Source: Nitrospirota bacterium | Lineage (GTDB): Bacteria > Nitrospirota > Nitrospiria > 2-01-FULL-66-17 | Reading direction: 5' to 3' | DNA length: 64,000 nt | Assembly: GCA_040757335.1 (NCBI GenBank) | Contig: JBFLXB010000001.1 | Coordinates: 310,001 to 374,000 of the forward strand | Part shown: in pieces, positions 40,643 through 49,439 of the stretch | How positions within the stretch are numbered: position 1 is the stretch's first letter | How the letters are laid out: each line of letters opens with the position of its first letter | The notes under the pieces: generated by a model | The model's database searches: none | The model's input: the letters and a program-made list of their open reading frames with translations, nothing else | What the model was told of the DNA's origin: nothing | Made by a program: the position numbers and the translations under genes

Positions 40643-41041
40643 TCAGTAGCCCCTCACCCAGTTGCGCCCTGGTACACGGGCTGGAGGGGGATCGGTCTCT
40701 CCGTATTGGACGGTCTTGTCGCAGTTATTGCAGTGCCCATATCCCTTAATGCCCCGAACCATCCGAATCGTGAGGCGTTTCGCATCCCAGCAGGTGGAAC
40801 AGAACGGGCCGCTCTGCTCGTCGTCTTTGTCGGTCAGCCAATAGGCGTTGTTGCGATATTGCAGCGTCTGCTGAGTGGCGAGGGCCTGTTCAAGGGTACC
40901 GACCCTCTCCTTCAGTGCACCGTTCTCGAGAACGAGATCACGGCACTGCTCCGCGAGGTCGACGAGCTTCTTGATCAGGTCGACGTTGTCGAGCTTTTGA
41001 ACCAGCGCCATCAATTCCTTTGTCGTTTCGATAACGCTCAT
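40643..41041 (-). CDS. coiled-coil zinc-ribbon protein of the island
   Basis: The ATG at 41041 has an AGGAGAAGG Shine-Dalgarno and gives 132 residues. Residues 1-65 form a leucine-heptad coiled coil (ELMALVQKLDNVDLIKKLVDLAEQ, then LENGALKERVGTLEQAL). The C-terminal half has two Cys pairs, CSTCWD and HCNNCDK, a zinc ribbon, after YWLTDKDDEQSGPF. Such small proteins occur often in mobile islands next to defence genes. The gene overlaps control of the next gene by four bases. Confidence 0.75.
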   Translation of the reverse strand: MSVIETTKELMALVQKLDNVDLIKKLVDLAEQCRDLVLENGALKERVGTLEQALATQQTLQYRNNAYWLTDKDDEQSGPFCSTCWDAKRLTIRMVRGIKGYGHCNNCDKTVQYGETDPPPARVPGRNWVRGY

Positions 41042-41058
41042 GCGGTCCCGCCCTTCTC

Positions 41059-41490
41059 CTATGGAGTGTGCTGAATCGGCCCCCCCGGTACGGTGCCCAC
41101 GGCCGGAACAGAACGATTTGCCCGCGATCGAATCACTGTCCCCGTCGAAAGACGCGCCCGAACGAGTATAGCGACTTGGGAGTGAATCGCGTTGGGAACA
41201 GCAGCAACGGGCACCCACGTCTCCCAGGTCTCGTCTGGCGGGAGCCTTACTGGGAGCGGGCGCTGTGGGTTCAATACATGTATTTCTGGTTGCATGTCAA
41301 TCCAAACGTGTGTGACTACGACATCACGAGACCGGGACAGGTTCGTCGCGTTGATAAAGAAACACTCCTGGCCCGTGGCGACAAACGATGCTCTATGGAC
41401 CAGCAGGCGGAGACGCCTCCGCTCTACCCAAGCAGGAAGCAAGTGCTCGGGGATAACGCCTATCACCAAATCAAGTATTGCGCCCAACAC
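41059..41490 (-). CDS. island-encoded small protein of unknown function
   Basis: A 143-residue protein starts at a GTG (41490) or the following TTG, with GAGG just upstream. A hydrophobic N-terminus (MLGAILDLVIGVIPEHLLPAW) could be a membrane anchor or a short helix. The remainder has a beta-sandwich pattern: SFVATGQECFFINATNLS, DVVVTHVWIDM, PLPVRLPPDETWETWVPV. No family name is assigned. It lies 17 bases before the zinc-ribbon gene, and 112 bases separate it from the nuclease-like gene. Confidence 0.6.
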   Translation of the reverse strand: MLGAILDLVIGVIPEHLLPAWVERRRLRLLVHRASFVATGQECFFINATNLSRSRDVVVTHVWIDMQPEIHVLNPQRPLPVRLPPDETWETWVPVAAVPNAIHSQVAILVRARLSTGTVIRSRANRSVPAVGTVPGGPIQHTP

Positions 41491-41602
41491 TACCTCGACC
41501 CGTTAGGTCCGCGCCAAAGATTCCGGGGCCGGGCGTACTCCCTCGTCGCCCAGTACCAAAACGACTCGGTTGGAGAAGGCCAGATTCATGGCGTACCGAG
41601 AG

Positions 41603-42379
41603 CTACTCAGATCGTGGCACCCTCATCTTGACTGTGTGGTGCTTCATGTCGATGAAGATCAGACGTGGCCGATTATACTTCGCTGCAAGGTGCCCGATCA
41701 CCAAATTCTTGTCCCTGCGGTCGATGTCACCGTCAACAATGTATCCCTCTCCTCGTGCTTCGAGCGCGTCGGGATCACATAGCCCAGCGGCAAGCACCTG
41801 TACGAGCTTCGACCTCCTGAATCCCTCGACTCGAGGTGAAAGCGTGTTGACGCAGAGTTGGATCTCATCATTCGCGAAGATAATGGCACCATCAAGAGTT
41901 TCCCGGTGCCTGAAGAACTCGCTATTACCGAAATAATAACAATATCGAGAATCATGAGTCGCGTCATCCATGTCGATGATTTCCTGGATTCCAAACAGTG
42001 TGGACTGAAATCGCCGTCGGTGATCCGCGGCCTCCCTGCCTTCGCACTGTAACCACAGGAGGCGAAAAGCGTCACCGACCTCCAGATATGAGACCAGTTG
42101 CTCTACGCCGTCGCTAATGATTCCTGACAGGGTATTTCGGCTCCCCGTGGGTATGGAGCGCGAATAGGCTTCTCCTTGGTCTAACGCTCTTTCCTCTTCC
42201 TCGACTTGGTCCGGGTCGTCACGTTTCGCCTTCACCTCAAAGAGAAATGTCTCTCCTTCGGCGAATCGACCTAATAGATCAGGCGTTTTTCGGCCCGGTT
42301 GCGGCGGAATATCCTCGACCTGTAGCCCGAAGTGTCGAAGTGCCTCCTTGGCAAATTCTTTGACTTCGCGATCATCCAT
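41603..42379 (-). CDS. PD-(D/E)XK nuclease-like protein of the island
   Basis: The 258-residue protein starts at the ATG at 42379 with GAGG nine bases upstream. The N-terminal part has the nuclease core: VKEFAKEALRHFGL (helix), TPDLLGRFAEGETFLFEVKAK with the Asp and the Glu-x-Lys of PD-(D/E)XK, and then a charged helix with repeated Asp and Glu. The C-terminal half (GAIIFANDEIQLCVNTLSP, GEGYIVDGDIDRRDKN) has no recognised fold. DNA here is visibly more AT-rich than flanking genes. A restriction-like or abortive nuclease role is inferred from the motif and island context. Confidence 0.7.
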   Translation of the reverse strand: MDDREVKEFAKEALRHFGLQVEDIPPQPGRKTPDLLGRFAEGETFLFEVKAKRDDPDQVEEEERALDQGEAYSRSIPTGSRNTLSGIISDGVEQLVSYLEVGDAFRLLWLQCEGREAADHRRRFQSTLFGIQEIIDMDDATHDSRYCYYFGNSEFFRHRETLDGAIIFANDEIQLCVNTLSPRVEGFRRSKLVQVLAAGLCDPDALEARGEGYIVDGDIDRRDKNLVIGHLAAKYNRPRLIFIDMKHHTVKMRVPRSE

Positions 42380-42409
42380 CTCGTCTACCTCAAAGTCCGG
42401 ATCGCCGAG

Positions 42410-43360
42410 TCAATCCTCAATCCGCGCTTCCTCTGGAAATGTGGCCCGGATCGTCGCCTTTAACCGGCGTGCCGCGTCAACGGGATCATTCTCCACCCAC
42501 CGGATCGTGTGGGAGTGATTCGTATCGAAGTGTGTACCCCTCGATTCAAAAATCCCCGTCTCGCACGTATAGATCACCGGTTTGCCCAGTCCCTCCGCGA
42601 ACCCCGCCTCCCAGTATGCGCCAGAGTTATCGTGGGTGAGATCGGCCACCAGGAAGCGGGCGCGTCGTATTTCGACGCGAAGCTGCTCGTCGATCAGTCC
42701 GGCTCTGGGCGCGTCGTCCAGCCTCACAAGATCGAATCCGGCCTCTCTTGTCGCTTCCTTGAACTTCGGGTAGATCTTCTGGTCCAGGATCGGGTCGTTG
42801 TACTTCATCGCCATGAACGCTCGCGGGCTGGTGGTCGATTGCCGTCTCATCAGATGATAGCGTTGCCATCCAGCAAAGGTCAGACCAATCCGTCCCAGCA
42901 GATCAGTATTGGTGAATTCCACGAGTCCTGCTCCATAAAGCGACTTTGCGATAAATCGCACTCCGGGTGCATCGAACGCGCCAACCACGGCCCTGGAGTT
43001 ATCGTAGTCCAGGGGGATCATTTCACCCGGATGCCGCTGCATGTCTCCAATCCAAATCACCAAGTTGTCGGCCTGCTCCGCCGGATCTGGGAGACGCCCC
43101 TCCCTCTCGATCCGCTCTATTAGGTCAGAGTTAACGACCGGCCACTCGTTGTTTCGTTGCATCCGTCGAATAGCGTGGGCAAGGATCATCGCAAATTCTG
43201 GATCGCTGGCAAGACGAGGCCTTGCTCCCAGCTCAGCTTGCCGAGTCAGTTGGTAACGGCCACAGTTCGGGCAATCGACCGGAATTCGTTCACGGGTGGT
43301 AGCAATGCCTGCTGGCCTAACAGCAGTTTTGCAGGCGGGACAGGATGTCCGGTCATTCAT
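42410..43360 (-). CDS. zinc-finger protein with a C-terminal nucleoside-deoxyribosyltransferase/TIR-like domain
   Basis: The first gene of the island operon, 316 residues, with AGGAGA before the ATG. The N-terminus has two Cys pairs (CPAC and CPNCGRY), a zinc knuckle. A helical middle region is followed by a Rossmann-like domain: AFMAMKYND, a strand DLVRLDD, RRARFLVADLTHDNSGAYWEAGFAEGLGKPVIYTCE, then HFDTNH. The ADLT...YWEAGFA..LGKPVI signature is that of the nucleoside 2-deoxyribosyltransferase-like group related to TIR NAD-cleaving domains. The Glu in YWEAG is the likely catalytic residue. It may be the effector of a defence system. Confidence 0.78.
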   Translation of the reverse strand: MNDRTSCPACKTAVRPAGIATTRERIPVDCPNCGRYQLTRQAELGARPRLASDPEFAMILAHAIRRMQRNNEWPVVNSDLIERIEREGRLPDPAEQADNLVIWIGDMQRHPGEMIPLDYDNSRAVVGAFDAPGVRFIAKSLYGAGLVEFTNTDLLGRIGLTFAGWQRYHLMRRQSTTSPRAFMAMKYNDPILDQKIYPKFKEATREAGFDLVRLDDAPRAGLIDEQLRVEIRRARFLVADLTHDNSGAYWEAGFAEGLGKPVIYTCETGIFESRGTHFDTNHSHTIRWVENDPVDAARRLKATIRATFPEEARIED

Positions 43361-43535
43361 GGTGGATCTCCTGATATGGCTGGGGATAACGCCTACCCTA
43401 ATACGGCGAGGCCGATCACCTCGTCAACTTATCCCGACCCGGTACCTGTTGGGAAATTTGATGGGACTCGGAGGGCACAGCTTGGGCATAGTTCACAGTT
43501 TCTCGACTAGGCCCACCCTGCAAGCCCTTGAAAAA

Positions 43536-43612
43536 TGGTGCCCCTGGCGTGAATTGAACACGCGACACACGGTTTAGGAAACCGCTGCTCTATCCAACTG
43601 AGCTACAGGGGC
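43536..43612 (-). tRNA. tRNA-Arg (anticodon CCT)
   Basis: On the minus strand the sequence folds as a complete 77-base cloverleaf with encoded CCA. The acceptor stem is GCCCCTG/CAGGGGC, the D arm GCTC/GAGC, the anticodon stem GCGGT/ACCGT with loop TTCCTAA (anticodon CCT), and the T arm GCGTG/CACGC. It reads AGG codons. Its 3' end is the integration target of the neighbouring island. Confidence 0.95.
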
Positions 43613-43797
43613 GAGAGCGCGCCGATGCGGACAACAGCAGGATTTTATATCACATGGCGAATCAGGGTGTCACCTCGCGCTGCCGCGCGAGCGTCACGTC
43701 ACCCCTGCCATCCTCGCCGCTGATCTGGTACACTTCGCTCGTCACGGATGATTCTGTCGGCAGTGCGACGCCGACGCCACCAGTCCACGAGGAGCGC

Positions 43798-44205
43798 ATG
43801 CGAACACAGGGATGGTCTACGACCGAGGCGCGGGTGTCGGAGTACATGACCGAAGAGGTGCGCAGCGTGCGTTGGGATGCCACGCTCAAGGAGGCCGGCA
43901 AGCTCCTGCAGAAGTACAAGATCGGTCTGCTGTTCGTGGACGACGACCGGCGCTACGTCGGCGTGATCACCGAATCGGGGCTGAGCCGCAACGCGGTGGC
44001 CAAAGGCCTCGACCCCAACACGACCCTGGTCAAGGCCGTGATGAGCCGGAAGATCGTGTCGATCGAGGACAACGAGCCGATCGTCGAGGCCGTCAAACTC
44101 ATGAAGGAACACGGCATCCGGCATCTGGCGGTCACGAAGAACGAAACCATCGTCGGCATCATTTCGATCTCCGACATCGTCCGCTACTACTCGGGCGTCG
44201 AGTAG
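43798..44205 (+). CDS. CBS-domain pair protein
   Basis: The ATG at 43798 has GAGGAG four bases upstream and gives 135 residues. It consists of two CBS domains: EYMTEEVRSVRWDATLKEAGKLLQKYKIG with VGVITESGLS, and AVMSRKIVSIEDNEPIVEAVKLMKEHGIRHLAV with VGIISISDIV. Such stand-alone pairs bind adenosyl ligands and regulate other proteins. It precedes glgB on the same strand by 90 bases, so shared transcription is possible. Confidence 0.88.
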   Translation: MRTQGWSTTEARVSEYMTEEVRSVRWDATLKEAGKLLQKYKIGLLFVDDDRRYVGVITESGLSRNAVAKGLDPNTTLVKAVMSRKIVSIEDNEPIVEAVKLMKEHGIRHLAVTKNETIVGIISISDIVRYYSGVE

Positions 44206-44295
44206 CATCGATGGCAGTTGCCGGCCGTCCGGTCGGGTAATTGCCGGGAAGTTTTCACGCGCGTTTCAGCGCCGTCGGGAGCACCCGCAACCGGC

Positions 44296-46185
44296 ATGTT
44301 GACTGATTACGACGTCTACCTGTTCAAACAAGGCACGCATTTCCGGCTCTACGAGCGACTGGGCGCGCACGTCGGGATCGAGAACGGGGTTCGGGGCACG
44401 CGCTTCGCGGTCTGGGCGCCGGGCGCGCAACGCGTGTCGGTGATCGGCGATTTCAACGCCTGGAACCGAGACGCCTCCCCGCTCGCGGTCCGGTACGATG
44501 AATCGGGTATTTGGGAAGGCTTTGTCCCCGGTGTTGAAAGCGGGACGATCTACAAGTACCGCATCGAGTCCTCCCTCCTCCCCTACGCGGTCGAGAAAGC
44601 CGACCCCTTTGCCTTTCGAACCGAATTGCCGCCGCGAACCGCGTCCGTGGTGTGGGACCCGGCGTACGCATGGGGTGATCAGGAATGGATGGCAAGCCGT
44701 CCCCGCGCCAATGACTTGTCCGCGCCCATGTCGGTTTACGAGGTCCACCTGGGTTCGTGGCGTCGGTCGATCGAGGGGGGCAATCGCTCCCTGACCTACC
44801 GCGAGTTGGCCCACGACCTCACCCGGTACGTCGTTGACATGGGCTTCACCCACGTGGAGTTCCTTCCCGTGATGGAACACCCGTTCTACGGCTCGTGGGG
44901 GTATCAGGTGACGGGATTTTTCGCGCCCACGGCTCGATACGGGACGCCGCAGGATTTCATGTACTTGATCGACCAGCTCCACCAACACGGCATCGGCGTG
45001 ATCCTGGACTGGGTGCCGTCGCATTTCCCGAACGACGAGCACGGTCTGGTGTTTTTCGACGGCAGCCACCTCTACGAACACGCCGACCCCCGCCAAGGTT
45101 TTCATCCCGAGTGGAAGAGTTGCATCTTCAACTACGGCCGCCACGAAGTCCGCGCGTTCCTGGGAAGCAGCGCCGCGTTCTGGCTGGACCGGTACCACGC
45201 GGACGCTCTCCGCGTGGATGCCGTGGCTTCGATGCTGTATCTGGACTATGCGCGGCCCGCCGGCGAATGGATCCCCAACGAATACGGCGGCAGGGAAAAC
45301 CTGGCGGCCATCTCGTTCCTCCGGGATATGAACCGAACCCTGTACCGCGACCACCCCGGCACGCAGACCATTGCCGAGGAGTCTACGGCCTGGCCCATGG
45401 TGTCCCGTCCCGTCGACGTGGGAGGCTTGGGTTTCGGCCTGAAGTGGAACATGGGGTGGATGCACGACACGCTGGACTACTTTTCCAAAGATCCCATCTA
45501 CCGCAAGTACCACCAGAACCAGCTCACCTTCAGCGTGTGGTACGCATTCACTGAAAACTTCGTCCTGCCCCTGTCGCACGACGAGGTGGTGTACGGCAAG
45601 GGGTCGTTGATCCACCGGATGCCCGGCGATGAGTGGCAGAAACGCGCCCAGCTCCGTTTGCTGTTCGGCTACTTCTACGCGCATCCCGGGAAAAAACTCC
45701 TGTTCATGGGCGGAGAGTTCGGCCAACCGGACGAATGGCACCACGAACGAAGCCTGGACTGGCATCTCCTGGGCCTTCCCGCGCATCAGGGGATCCAGCA
45801 GTGGGTCAAGGACTTGAACCACGTGTATCGCCGGACCCCCGCGCTCTACGAGCGTGACTTCGACTCCGACGGGTTCGAATGGGTGGACGACCGCGACTGG
45901 GAGAACAGTTTGATCTCGTTCCTGCGCAAGGGACGCGACCGCGACGACGCCGTGCTGGTCGTGTGCAACTTCACCCCGCAACCGCGCACGCACTACCGGG
46001 TCGGCGTGCCCCGGCCCGGGTTCTGGCGCGAAGTGTTGAACAGCGACGCCCGCGAATACGGCGGGAGCGGTCTGGGGAGTCTGGGCGGCACGCACTCCGA
46101 GCCCGTTCCCGCCAACAACCGCCAACATTCCGTGTCGCTCACCCTCCCGCCGCTGGCCATCGTGTACTTCCGGTGCGAAACATGA
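44296..46185 (+). CDS. glgB: 1,4-alpha-glucan branching enzyme
   Basis: GlgB makes alpha-1,6 branches in glycogen. An N-terminal CBM48 domain ([26 protein letters not shown]) precedes the GH13 barrel. The barrel has the conserved regions [24 protein letters not shown] with the nucleophile Asp, [12 protein letters not shown] with the acid Glu, and [15 protein letters not shown]. The ATG at 44296 gives 629 residues, the usual length, and the upstream in-frame extension has no homology. Other glg genes are not in this window. Its stop overlaps the next start (ATGA). Confidence 0.95.
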   Translation: MLTDYDVYLFKQGTHFRLYERLGAHVGIENGVRGTRFAVWAPGAQRVSVIGDFNAWNRDASPLAVRYDESGIWEGFVPGVESGTIYKYRIESSLLPYAVEKADPFAFRTELPPRTASVVWDPAYAWGDQEWMASRPRANDLSAPMSVYEVHLGSWRRSIEGGNRSLTYRELAHDLTRYVVDMGFTHVEFLPVMEHPFYGSWGYQVTGFFAPTARYGTPQDFMYLIDQLHQHGIGVILDWVPSHFPNDEHGLVFFDGSHLYEHADPRQGFHPEWKSCIFNYGRHEVRAFLGSSAAFWLDRYHADALRVDAVASMLYLDYARPAGEWIPNEYGGRENLAAISFLRDMNRTLYRDHPGTQTIAEESTAWPMVSRPVDVGGLGFGLKWNMGWMHDTLDYFSKDPIYRKYHQNQLTFSVWYAFTENFVLPLSHDEVVYGKGSLIHRMPGDEWQKRAQLRLLFGYFYAHPGKKLLFMGGEFGQPDEWHHERSLDWHLLGLPAHQGIQQWVKDLNHVYRRTPALYERDFDSDGFEWVDDRDWENSLISFLRKGRDRDDAVLVVCNFTPQPRTHYRVGVPRPGFWREVLNSDAREYGGSGLGSLGGTHSEPVPANNRQHSVSLTLPPLAIVYFRCET

Positions 46186-47123
46186 ACGCGGTGTTCTATC
46201 GTCGTGCGGGTCCGCCGGACGTGTTGGAGGTCGGCGAGCTGCCGGAGCCCAGAATCAAGCCGCGGCAACTGCTGGTTCGCGTGCGCGCGGCCGGCGTCAA
46301 TCCCGTCGATTGCAAGATGCGCGCGATGCGGGTCAGACCGCCGTGGCAGCGATTTCCCGTGATCCCTGGATCAGACCTTGCGGGCGAGGTTGTTCGTGTG
46401 GGCGCCTCGGTGACGCGCTTTCAACCCGGTGACGCGGTGTACGCCATGCTCTCCCCGTTCACGGGTGGGGCGTACGCCGAATTCGCGGCCGTGCCCGAAC
46501 AACAGGCCGCACGCAAGCCCGTGAACCTCGACTACCAAGCGGCCGCCGCGGTGCCGGTCGCCGGCCTCACGGCCCTGCAGGCGCTCCGCGACTACGGCCG
46601 GTTGAAGCCGGGAGATCGCGTGCTCATCAACGGCGCCTCGGGCGGGGTGGGGTCGTTCGCCCTGCAGGTCGCGAAAGCGCTCGGCGGCACGGTGACGGCC
46701 GTGACAAGCGGCAAAAACGCCGAGTGGATCAAGACATTGGGGGCTGATCGGGTCGTGGATTATCAGCGCGAAGATTTCACCCGGTCAAATGACCGCTACG
46801 CCGTGGTCTTCGACACCGTCTCCTCGTCGTCATTCGGCCGCTGCAAGTCCATCCTCACCCCGCAGGGCACGTACGTCAGGACGTTGCCCAGCGCCTCGAG
46901 CGTTCTCCACGCCGTCACCAGCGCGATTCCCCTGGGCCGTCGCGCGCGCATCTTCTTCCTTCGGGCGCGGGGCGAAGATCTGGATCAGCTACGCGACCTG
47001 ATCGAAGCCGGGCGCGTCAAGCCGCAGATCGAACGCCTCTTCCCGCTCGCACAAGCCGCGCAAGCGCACGCGGCCAGCGAGGCCGGCCACACCCGCGGCA
47101 AACTGGTGCTCCGTGTGGGCTGA
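46182..47123 (+). CDS. zinc-independent quinone oxidoreductase/alcohol dehydrogenase family protein (MDR)
   Basis: A 313-residue medium-chain dehydrogenase/reductase. The N-terminal GroES-like domain ([34 protein letters not shown]) lacks the zinc ligands. The nucleotide-binding motif is [25 protein letters not shown], the AxxGxxG form typical of NADPH quinone reductases. The ending [19 protein letters not shown] is standard. The gene is translationally coupled to glgB. Its substrate is unknown, and reduction of quinones or enones is the family norm. Confidence 0.87.
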   Translation: MNAVFYRRAGPPDVLEVGELPEPRIKPRQLLVRVRAAGVNPVDCKMRAMRVRPPWQRFPVIPGSDLAGEVVRVGASVTRFQPGDAVYAMLSPFTGGAYAEFAAVPEQQAARKPVNLDYQAAAAVPVAGLTALQALRDYGRLKPGDRVLINGASGGVGSFALQVAKALGGTVTAVTSGKNAEWIKTLGADRVVDYQREDFTRSNDRYAVVFDTVSSSSFGRCKSILTPQGTYVRTLPSASSVLHAVTSAIPLGRRARIFFLRARGEDLDQLRDLIEAGRVKPQIERLFPLAQAAQAHAASEAGHTRGKLVLRVG

Positions 47124-47164
47124 GGCCGTTCGCCTAGCGGGATACCGAAGGGTGCAGCAGTCTG

Positions 47165-47611
47165 CTAGTCTGCCAGGAGTTCGGGCGGAAAGATCGCCTC
47201 AGGCTTGGTGTCGAAGGTGAAATCGGGCAGAACCCAGTCGTTCCTGATCCGGTAAGCCAGGAACCGGGCGAACAGCGGCCCCTTCTCGTAGTTGATGGTG
47301 AGGTACACGATAAAGCTCAACGGAGATAACGCGTGGACCTGGACCAGGTGATAACTTTGGAACTTGCCGTACATGGACTCGACCTGTCTCAGGTAGTTGA
47401 CCTGTATGATGGCCTCGGGGCTCCCCTCCCTCGCGCTGCCCTTGACCCATGCCTTGACCGCGGCATCAGCGCCCTGAAACGCATAGTCGGCCAGACCAAT
47501 CGTGATCGGACTGGGCACGCCGAGCTTCGTGTCCGTCGCGGCATCCGCTGAGACACACAGGAACAGCGCGGCCAACTGGCCGACGATCAAACTACGCCGA
47601 ACTTTACTCAT
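47165..47611 (-). CDS. secreted hypothetical protein
   Basis: A signal peptide (VRRSLIVGQLAALFLCVSADA) is followed by about 125 residues with no recognised domain. The mature region has an amphipathic start (LADYAFQGADAAVKAWVKGS) and several aromatic strands (SFIVYLTINYEKGPLFARFLAYRI). The pattern recalls small NTF2- or DUF4019-like periplasmic proteins, but this is not certain. The ATG overlaps the stop of the upstream lipoprotein gene by four bases, so the two are co-translated. Confidence 0.7.
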   Translation of the reverse strand: MSKVRRSLIVGQLAALFLCVSADAATDTKLGVPSPITIGLADYAFQGADAAVKAWVKGSAREGSPEAIIQVNYLRQVESMYGKFQSYHLVQVHALSPLSFIVYLTINYEKGPLFARFLAYRIRNDWVLPDFTFDTKPEAIFPPELLAD

Positions 47612-48201
47612 TTTGTCCCCGCAGCTCCGGATGCATTGCCTTGCTCGGACATCCCCTTTGCCGCGGCTTCGATGGCATCCAGGATCTCCAGCTCCCTCTG
47701 ACTGGAGCTCGATTCAGGCGCGTTTTGAACCTGCGCGATATTCTGCCACACATAGACCGGACTACCTTGCGGCCTTTCCCAGGGGTTTTCCGGCCCGCAA
47801 AAGGGATCTTCGCAAACAGGCTTTGGGCTCGCCGCCGCGGGGTGTACGAAGACCGGGGCAAGGAGTTCGACGGTCCGACGCACGGCGACCCGACTGCCCC
47901 CGTCGCGTGCAGCAATGGCAATCTCGAACCGCGTGCGTTCTTTCAAGATCCCCTGCTGTGCAAACGCGTCTGGTTCGACCAGGCGTTCGACCCAGTCGGT
48001 GACGAGTACGCCGTGGGTCTTGTCGATCTCCGCGGTCTGATACGGCCGCATCACCTCGACGGCCGCGGCCCACGTGGAGTCGAACGGCACCTCCAGTATT
48101 CGCGAGGTGCCGGACTCGCGGCCTTCGATGGTGTCCCGCATGGTCGCGCATCCGCAGACAGCGAGCGCGAGCACCAGCGCCAGGACGATGCGGATCCTCA
48201 C
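47608..48201 (-). CDS. outer-membrane-type lipoprotein of unknown function
   Basis: The signal peptide ends in LAVCGC, a lipobox, giving a lipidated mature protein of about 180 residues. The first 100 mature residues (GTSRILEVPFDSTWAAAVEVM through FEIAIAARDGGSRVAVRR) have the beta-alpha-beta layout of BamC-like or DUF-type lipoprotein domains. A Pro- and Cys-containing linker (KPVCEDPFCGPENPW) and a helical tail follow. It lies in a three-gene minus-strand unit with the NFACT-R gene upstream and a secreted protein downstream, all with four-base overlaps. Confidence 0.75.
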   Translation of the reverse strand: MRIRIVLALVLALAVCGCATMRDTIEGRESGTSRILEVPFDSTWAAAVEVMRPYQTAEIDKTHGVLVTDWVERLVEPDAFAQQGILKERTRFEIAIAARDGGSRVAVRRTVELLAPVFVHPAAASPKPVCEDPFCGPENPWERPQGSPVYVWQNIAQVQNAPESSSSQRELEILDAIEAAAKGMSEQGNASGAAGTK

Positions 48202-48602
48202 AATGCCGCCCCACCCGGCACGCGGATCGCGAAGCTGATGTCTGACCGAACTTTCAACACTTTTCCCTTCGCCACGTGAACCGTCCCGACCTTGGCGCCG
48301 CGAGGCTTGGTCACGTACCTCGCGCGCGTGCAGTACACGCGGACCGTGCCTGCTCCGCGACTCTTACTATGATACGCCGCCACGGCCGCGGCCTGCTGGA
48401 TCGTGTCCCGGCTCGGCTCCTCCCCGGTCCGGGCGCGCAGGATCACGTGGCTTCCAGGCACGCCTTCGGCGTGAAACCACCAGTCACCGGGCTTGGCCAG
48501 CTCGGTGCTCAAATAATCGTTGTCTTCGTCCGTAGCGCCGGCGAGCACGGTCCAGGAGCCCGGCAACTCATAACAATACAGTCGGGGCTTGGAGCCGCTC
48601 AC
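48198..48602 (-). CDS. stand-alone NFACT-R (DUF814) domain protein
   Basis: The 134 residues match only the RNA-binding NFACT-R domain of the RqcH/Fbp family, whose full-length members act in ribosome rescue. The signature DWWFHAEGVPGSHVILRAR is complete, followed by AAAVAAYHSKSRGAGTVRVYCTRARYVTKPRGAKVGTV. The NFACT-N and helix-hairpin-helix parts are absent, so the C-terminal tailing activity is not expected by itself. It starts at a GTG (48602). A role in quality control or RNA binding is inferred from the domain alone. Confidence 0.85.
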   Translation of the reverse strand: MSGSKPRLYCYELPGSWTVLAGATDEDNDYLSTELAKPGDWWFHAEGVPGSHVILRARTGEEPSRDTIQQAAAVAAYHSKSRGAGTVRVYCTRARYVTKPRGAKVGTVHVAKGKVLKVRSDISFAIRVPGGAAL

Positions 48603-48833
48603 GTTTCAGGCACGGTCGGCGGGATCATTCCGACGAGGAACCGCACGATGCGGCGCTTATAACATGGTTTCCGAACGCGGGTAAAGGCCGAGGGAGTGAC
48701 TCGCTTTCAGGGTGTGGGGTCGATGACGGCTCCGTAACGTGCGCCACGGGCCGGAATCCGACGTCTATGATCGAACGATGATTAGGACGGATCGACGTCC
48801 CAACGCGTGCTGCTCACTATCCTGGGGATATCG
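48603..48833. other. intergenic region without a gene
   Basis: Between the NFACT-R gene and the BamE-like gene no frame with a credible start, no hairpin terminator and no repeat was identified. Signals for the NFACT-R gene's promoter presumably lie here, but no consensus hexamer pair stands out. Confidence 0.5.
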
Positions 48834-49265
48834 TCAGTTCAGCCACTCGGAGGTCAACACGCGCATCTCTGGATCGTAAATCACCTCCATCTTTCGGATT
48901 CGGCTGCGCGTAGCCACCTCGGCCGGGGTGGTGAAGATTTCAGCGATGCCCAACGTCCCCAGATCCCACACGAGGTACACGAACGTCCTGCCAGCCTTAT
49001 CGAGGGCGTAACGTCCTGGCTTGAACGCGAAGATTTCTTTCGTTTGATTCTGCCGCTCCCCGCTCCACGCCGGCTCTCCGATCTCCGCGACGATGTTCTC
49101 CCGCGGAGTACCGGGCTGAAACACGCTCAAGTCTTTCCGAGCCGGTTGCGTCAGATTGATGCCGATCGAGCAGCCCATCGATGTCATTGCGCAGAGGCCC
49201 AACAGCAGGATACTCGTGGAAAGTGCCAGAGTCCTTGATGCGGAAGCGGCGGTGGTCGGCTTCAT
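48834..49265 (-). CDS. BamE/SmpA-like lipoprotein
   Basis: The ATG at 49265 has AGGGAG upstream and gives 143 residues. A signal peptide ends in MTSMGC, a lipobox variant. The mature region has the SmpA/BamE pattern: SVFQPGTPRENIVAEIGEPAWSG, followed by strands TKEIFAFKPGRYAL and RTFVYLVWDLGTLG. BamE is part of the beta-barrel assembly complex, but many proteins share this fold, so the assignment is to the fold only. Confidence 0.75.
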   Translation of the reverse strand: MKPTTAASASRTLALSTSILLLGLCAMTSMGCSIGINLTQPARKDLSVFQPGTPRENIVAEIGEPAWSGERQNQTKEIFAFKPGRYALDKAGRTFVYLVWDLGTLGIAEIFTTPAEVATRSRIRKMEVIYDPEMRVLTSEWLN

Positions 49266-49439
49266 CTCTCCCTCCCTTGTCCAAAACATCACGAAATGAG
49301 CAATGTAATTCTAGCAGCCCATTCCTATTTGCCTATTTGGAAATATCGCCGCTTCGAGTGATGTGTCTCTAACCGTGTCTTGATCTTCATGAACCTCAGG
49401 GAGGCCCATGCATGCATTTCTTTGCGATTGATGCGCTGA

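Larger units (their letters stand above)
39592..43552. mobile_element. genomic island integrated at tRNA-Arg(CCT)
   Basis: A 20-bp perfect direct repeat AAATGGTGCCCCTGGCGTGA occurs at 39592-39611 and at 43533-43552, where it is the 3' end of the tRNA gene. Beyond it the left copy continues with CGCGACAC and CGGTTTAGGAA, matching the tRNA T and anticodon arms with a short deletion. Five genes on the minus strand fill the interval, and parts of it are visibly more AT-rich than the surroundings. No integrase or transposase is recognised, so the element is either a satellite mobilised in trans or has lost its recombinase. Confidence 0.75.

Noticed and set aside
44266-46128. 620-codon minus-strand open frame
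   Set aside because: It is exactly antisense to glgB, which has all GH13 motifs. The antisense protein has no recognisable domain.
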